Shown: one piece after another, positions 59,601 to 64,000 of the stretch
How positions within the stretch are numbered: position 1 is the first letter of the stretch
Layout of the letters: every line of letters starts with the position of its first letter
Source: Lepidurus packardi
Lineage: Eukaryota > Arthropoda > Branchiopoda > Notostraca > Triopsidae
Length of the DNA: 64,000 bases
Direction: 5' to 3'
Assembly: GCA_023053545.1 (NCBI GenBank)
Contig: JAKZAN010000234.1
Location: forward strand, 1-64,000
The notes under the pieces: generated by a model
The model's input: only the letters and a program-made list of their open reading frames with translations
Told to the model about the DNA's origin: nothing
Database searches by the model: none
Position numbers and translations under genes: made by a program

Positions 59601-62600
59601 ATTCTCGAGTTGTTCTTGGAGGAGACCCCATTCTCCGATTTTCGTGCAAATCATATTGATCTGTTCGGGTGATAGGGTCTTGGTGGGAAGCACGAGTTTG
59701 AGAAGAGTGAGGCCCCATGGTTTGGAATAATTACTGGACAACAGATATTGTGTCATAATAAGAGGCAGACGTTGACATTAGGGTAGCAACTTGACAGCAG
59801 TCGTAAAGGCAGTGCTGATCATTCGATTGTGGTGTTGGGACTGTTGGTCAGATTTGAGCAAAATCTCGTAATACTATTAAAAGCGAGCAGCAGTCTCAAG
59901 AACACCAAAGCTCTCAAACGAAGTGGTGTTTGTGCGTAGTGCGAGGCGAGTGAGGAAACGAGTGAAAAACAGCATGATTTCAACACCCTGGAGGTAATCC
60001 TCAGCACAGTCGAGTTCCTTGAAATGGTCGAACAGCAGCGTGTAGATCACAGAGATGTCTCCCCCGAAGCTGTTCTCAATCAGAGCATACACCGGGTTGA
60101 TTGTGGCGCTGTCGCACACCTTCGAAGCGTAGAGAGCGAAGATTCGGATCTTCTGAAGATACTCCGGCTTGGAGAAGTCGTAAGAACGGAGGAACATGCA
60201 GAGGAAGTCGAAGTAGCTCCTGGTTAGCAGTTCCTCGTAGATCTTCTCTGTGGCATTGCAGGTCTGGTCACTAGGCTTGATTTTCCTGCGCTCGAAGTGC
60301 TCGAAGAATTTCGAGTTATCGCTGAAGAAGGCGAAAAACACCTTACTGATGGGGAACTCGGTGAAGCTGATCACTCCGATTTTGTCGTATCGTTCAGGCA
60401 GTTGACCTCCGAAGGCTGCTTCTCCGATGAACATACACTTCCAAATATTGAGGATTTCCATCTTCAGGTCAGAGTCGGGCAGTTTCTCATGGATGGAAAG
60501 CATCAAGTCCATGATCTGTGTGCGGTCCTCGGTGTGGAAGATGTTGAACCTTGATGCCAGGATGCGGATCACTATGATAAGGAAGAGTCTCCTAGAAGGA
60601 TACGTGGCAAGAGTATCTTTGGACTCTTTTTCGTAGTTTTCGTCGGCGTGGAGAAGACTCTTGTCTTTGGAGAAGAGGTCGATGGAGATGATGGACTCTC
60701 TTTGGAGCATGGTCTTGAAATCCCCTTCTGGCACGGCTAGTGAGTTGTCGAGGAGTCTGTTGTTCTGGCTGTTTTTGTTGGGGTTTTCGAAGTTGCGCTT
60801 GAACAGAGCTGCGACCTGTTTGAGATTGTTGAGGCACGGGTCGATGCTGTTCCGTTCATGCTCAAACAGGATGCGCACGAATGAAATGACCAACTCGATC
60901 TTGAAGGTGTTCCTATTCTGGCGACTCTGGGGAACGGGGGCATTTTTACGGCTGCACATCTGCACATACGAATCCAGACCCTCGCGGACGTAGGTATTCA
61001 ACTCGCGGATGAATGATTGCGACTCCTCATACTCTCTGTACTGGTAGGCCACTTTGACCAGTCTCCTGACGATGTTGCAGATGAGGTGCAGCAGATAGGG
61101 GTTGTTGACAGTATAGAGAGTCATGCCGATAGTCTGTCCCGGCGTCTGGCCCTGGCGGACGGGGTTGTTCTGCAGCTGTCCCAGTTCAAACAATTTGAAG
61201 ATTGTGTTGAGCTGTCCTGCGATCTCTGCATCGGACTCGAACTCCAGCATAATGTTCATGATATTGAGGAGAGTGTAGTGGAAGCGTAAGGGAGGTTCCT
61301 GAGTAACTGTATTAGGCATCCCCTTGAGTTTCTGGACTACATTTTTGATCTGCTCGAATTTCTTTTTCGTGTTGGGCCAGAGGATGAGCATCTTTTTTAG
61401 CAAGAATAAGCTTCGCCTCATGATGTGTTTCTCCTCCTTGTCTATGCAGTTGTAGAATGATATCTTGATGAAGAAATTCAGGCAGATTTATGCAGCTTTT
61501 TCGTTGCTTGAATCGCTAATGATGCGTCTACGTTCTTACTGTAGTTGCTCGGGACTGAGCTCTATGTTCTGGAGTTCTTGGAGCTTATTGCGGGTGTCTG
61601 CGTACTTCCACTGGATGTAGATGAAGCTGAGATCACTGGCGATCTTCTTGACGTAGGAGTTCTGGCTGCTGGGATTGGAGGTCAGGATGAGGCATTGCAT
61701 GGAGTGGATCATTTGGGTCTCAAATTCGCTCCTACATTTTAAAATGGTTACAGTCATGTCAGATGGATAAATGATTTTACTTGAATTTCTGGAAAATTGC
61801 GTGATTCTTCATAATTATTTCCCAGAACTTGATTCTCCTATACGGTTCGTTTGACTAGTCATGTAACATCCGTACTGTCCAGTTCACCCAGTTCGGCTTA
61901 TCCCTCTATAATTCCATTGGTCTTTCGGACCAGTAGCAAATCAGGAAGTTTAACGCTTTCTTGTGAAGGGCTCCCAGTTCATAGTCTGTCGTAGTCAAGG
62001 CTTCTAGCCCTTTTAAAAGAGTCGCATAAATAGTAAGTACTTTGCCGCCCTCCCCAAAGTCAAAAACCCTGATGAAGTTGCTCGTGCAGATGAAAGCGTA
62101 GTTCTTCAGCATTTTATCCTAGATTTTTAGGAGGCCCCACACAATCTTCAACAGTTCTTGTTTGTACTTATCGAGTAACTTCTTTAGGCTGCTAATGATG
62201 AAGGAAGTTAGTTGCAATACTTCGATCGCCATACGGTAATGTGCGGATGACTTGTCAGCATCTACCAAAGGAGATCCCAGAAAAAGTTTCTGATTAAGAG
62301 TAACCTTCATCAAGTCTACGAACAGCTTCATCGTAGAGTCCTCACCTTCAACTGTCACGATCTGGTCTATCTGCTTGTTCTGGTGGGCTCGCATCAGCAT
62401 AGGGTAGATGATGTGGCACGAAGTCATAATCTTGGTCTCGATGTGTTCGGGACTGTTCTTCATCATCTAGATGAACTGCACGAACAGCCTCTTCTTAGTC
62501 GAGGCAGGGTACCGTTCATAGAGTTAGTATTCGAAGAAGAGCTTCAGGAAGTTGAAGTCCACGATTGAACGGACCCGGAATACCTTGGCCAGTGCGAACA

Positions 62601-64000
62601 ATACATTGGTCTCTTCGGTATTTTCTCTGGAATACACGAGCAGAATCTTGACCAAGAACCTCAGGTCGCTCCTCACCCCTACTTCTTAGCTCCGCTCTTC
62701 ACCTTTGAGCCTGGCCTCCACAGCTCTATCGAGTCTCGCAAGCAGTCTGTTGGCCAAAGAGTGATTTCGTCGCAACCATCTCGTGTTTCTCTTCGCAAGG
62801 GCATTGATGATCTCCAGGACCAAAATATAGTTTTCCTGTGCGAAACGATTGGAGTCATCGAGCAGCCGATCAGCGAAGGTAGGATCTCGCGTGATACGTT
62901 CTCTTAAAGGATAGGACTCGTCTAACTTGATAATATCGAGAACCATCTGTAGATAGGATCTCTTACTATCATTGAAAATGGTATCAGCACTGAGCCAACG
63001 GGACATAGTGTTGACGAGTTTTGCTAGATTCTGCCTAATCAGCAATGAAACAGCATTGCGACCAAGTCTGGGATTGAAATAGCGACTGATATGAGCAGTG
63101 TAGTTGATAATTTGTTGTATGGAATTGATTGTACATTGGGAACCTGTAGATTGATAGGCGAAAGACAGATGCTGGAAAAGTGCAAGAAGGGAGGAAATGC
63201 ACTTGGTCTCGTGCATGAGTTCGCTGAAATTGGAGTAGACCTTGTTGGACTCATTATCTTTGCACTTGTCGATCTCAGAGAGATGGTCAACAAGGTTAGA
63301 GATCATGGCATGGTTAAAACACTGGGTCAGAAGTTTGAGGATTTTCTTGAATAAGTATAAGAAGGATGGCGTTAGCTTTTTGAATCCTAGCTTGAAACAG
63401 ATCAGCATCGGCTTCAAAATGTTCTTCAGTTTGGTATCGTTCGATAACAGCTATTTGGGGTGTTCTTATTTGGACAGCAGCTCTTTAAGAGCCTTGTATG
63501 CAGTGGATCGAGCTGTCCGGTCCACGCGCGCCAGTAGATTGAACAAAGTGCTAATGATGTTGGATCTTACCAATAGAATTGGGGATCTCTCATTCAGCTT
63601 CTTCAGATTCACCTTCACAATTTGAAACACATTCTCATTAAGCAGGATGGACTTGAGGAAGTTGATGATTGATGCGATCAACTGGCCCCACATCTTGATA
63701 TCTAAGTCAATGTCTTCGATGTTGAGGCCAAACTCTTGGTCATCAAAATATGTGTTGTTATTGATTGGGTTGTAAGTATTGTTGATTTGCTCTCTACCGA
63801 TTACCCCTCGATTCGGAGCCATTATTGGGGGACGTACATTCGGAGGAAAGTGAGGAGGCTGTGGAAGTGGCGGCACAACTGGCTGCTGCGGCTGTTGGGG
63901 TGGTTCTTATAGAATGATCTTTACGTGATTCCCAAACAGTTTCTCGTTTATCGTCACAATATCCAAGGCTATCTTGATGATTTTGTTGAACTCAGGGTCG
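56644..64000 (-). CDS. TRRAP: TRRAP/Tra1, PIKK-family pseudokinase scaffold (C-terminal 2,424 residues, 5' end outside window)
   Basis: The gene enters from the right edge and ends at TGA 56644-56646. Exons seen are 61781 to the edge, 56968-61731 and 56644-56935, with introns of 49 and 32 nt. The right-hand part is HEAT/TPR helical repeat. The middle is the FAT region, and the end is a PIKK domain with conserved TRRAP stretches (YYLFRKEFGYSYGATQLFAY, RNIRHFLTDPVIFGAVLP). It finishes in a FATC-like tail (IIIQTAMKLEELQ, SLKYWF). The region corresponding to catalytic PIKK loops lacks recognisable DxxxxN and DFG motifs, as in all TRRAP proteins. TRRAP is the activator-binding scaffold of SAGA and NuA4 histone acetyltransferase complexes. 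Several sense TAA/TAG codons are present. Confidence 0.95.

Noticed and set aside
1-64000. Transposons, integrated viruses, CRISPR arrays, rRNA genes
   Set aside because: No transposase, polymerase or capsid-like frames, no terminal repeats and no regular spacer arrays were seen; macronuclear chromosomes are normally cleared of such elements.

Overview
This window is the left end of a ciliate macronuclear chromosome. It opens with 225 bp of perfect CCCCAA repeats (positions 1-225). Nearly every gene is broken by in-frame TAG and TAA but ends at TGA, so TGA is the only working stop. Codons written Q below are TAR codons. Gln is the usual ciliate meaning, but Glu (as in peritrichs) cannot be excluded from this window. 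The chromosome is longer than 64 kb, so it is not a gene-sized spirotrich chromosome. Pure CCCCAA telomeres point to an oligohymenophorean-type ciliate, yet the base composition looks far less AT-rich than Tetrahymena or Paramecium. No species is named.

Layout. Next to the telomere are a poorly resolved gene (371-921) and two hypothetical genes. Positions 3525-24801 hold one gene on the minus strand with one 55-nt intron and about 7,073 codons. It has a signal peptide and many beta-rich, Ser/Thr/Tyr/Asn-rich repeats, and is most likely a giant secreted or surface protein. Positions 25-43 kb are compact housekeeping and accessory genes: a mitochondrially targeted protein, a C2H2 zinc finger, several coiled-coil or disordered proteins, a small RING protein, an importin-alpha-like protein, a MORN-repeat protein, a TRIM-like RING/B-box/coiled-coil protein and an intron-containing tRNA-Tyr. 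Positions 43-64 kb hold the best-recognised genes: a CK1 kinase, a cysteine-dioxygenase-like protein with an in-frame TGA, an HCF101-type Fe-S carrier, a KATNIP-like ciliary protein, a small secreted protein, mitochondrial ATP synthase OSCP, an AGTRAP-like membrane protein, a dysferlin-domain membrane protein, a UBA-UAS-UBX (FAF2-type) protein and the C-terminal part of TRRAP/Tra1, which runs off the right edge.

Genes are densely packed: two convergent stops lie only 27 bp apart at 2048/2076. Introns are GT-AG and mostly 28-73 nt, with three longer candidates (114, 144 and 157 nt). I saw no transposons, integrated viruses, CRISPR arrays or rRNA genes. Coordinates of multi-exon genes span first start to last stop; exons are given in each entry. 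All translations were done by eye.
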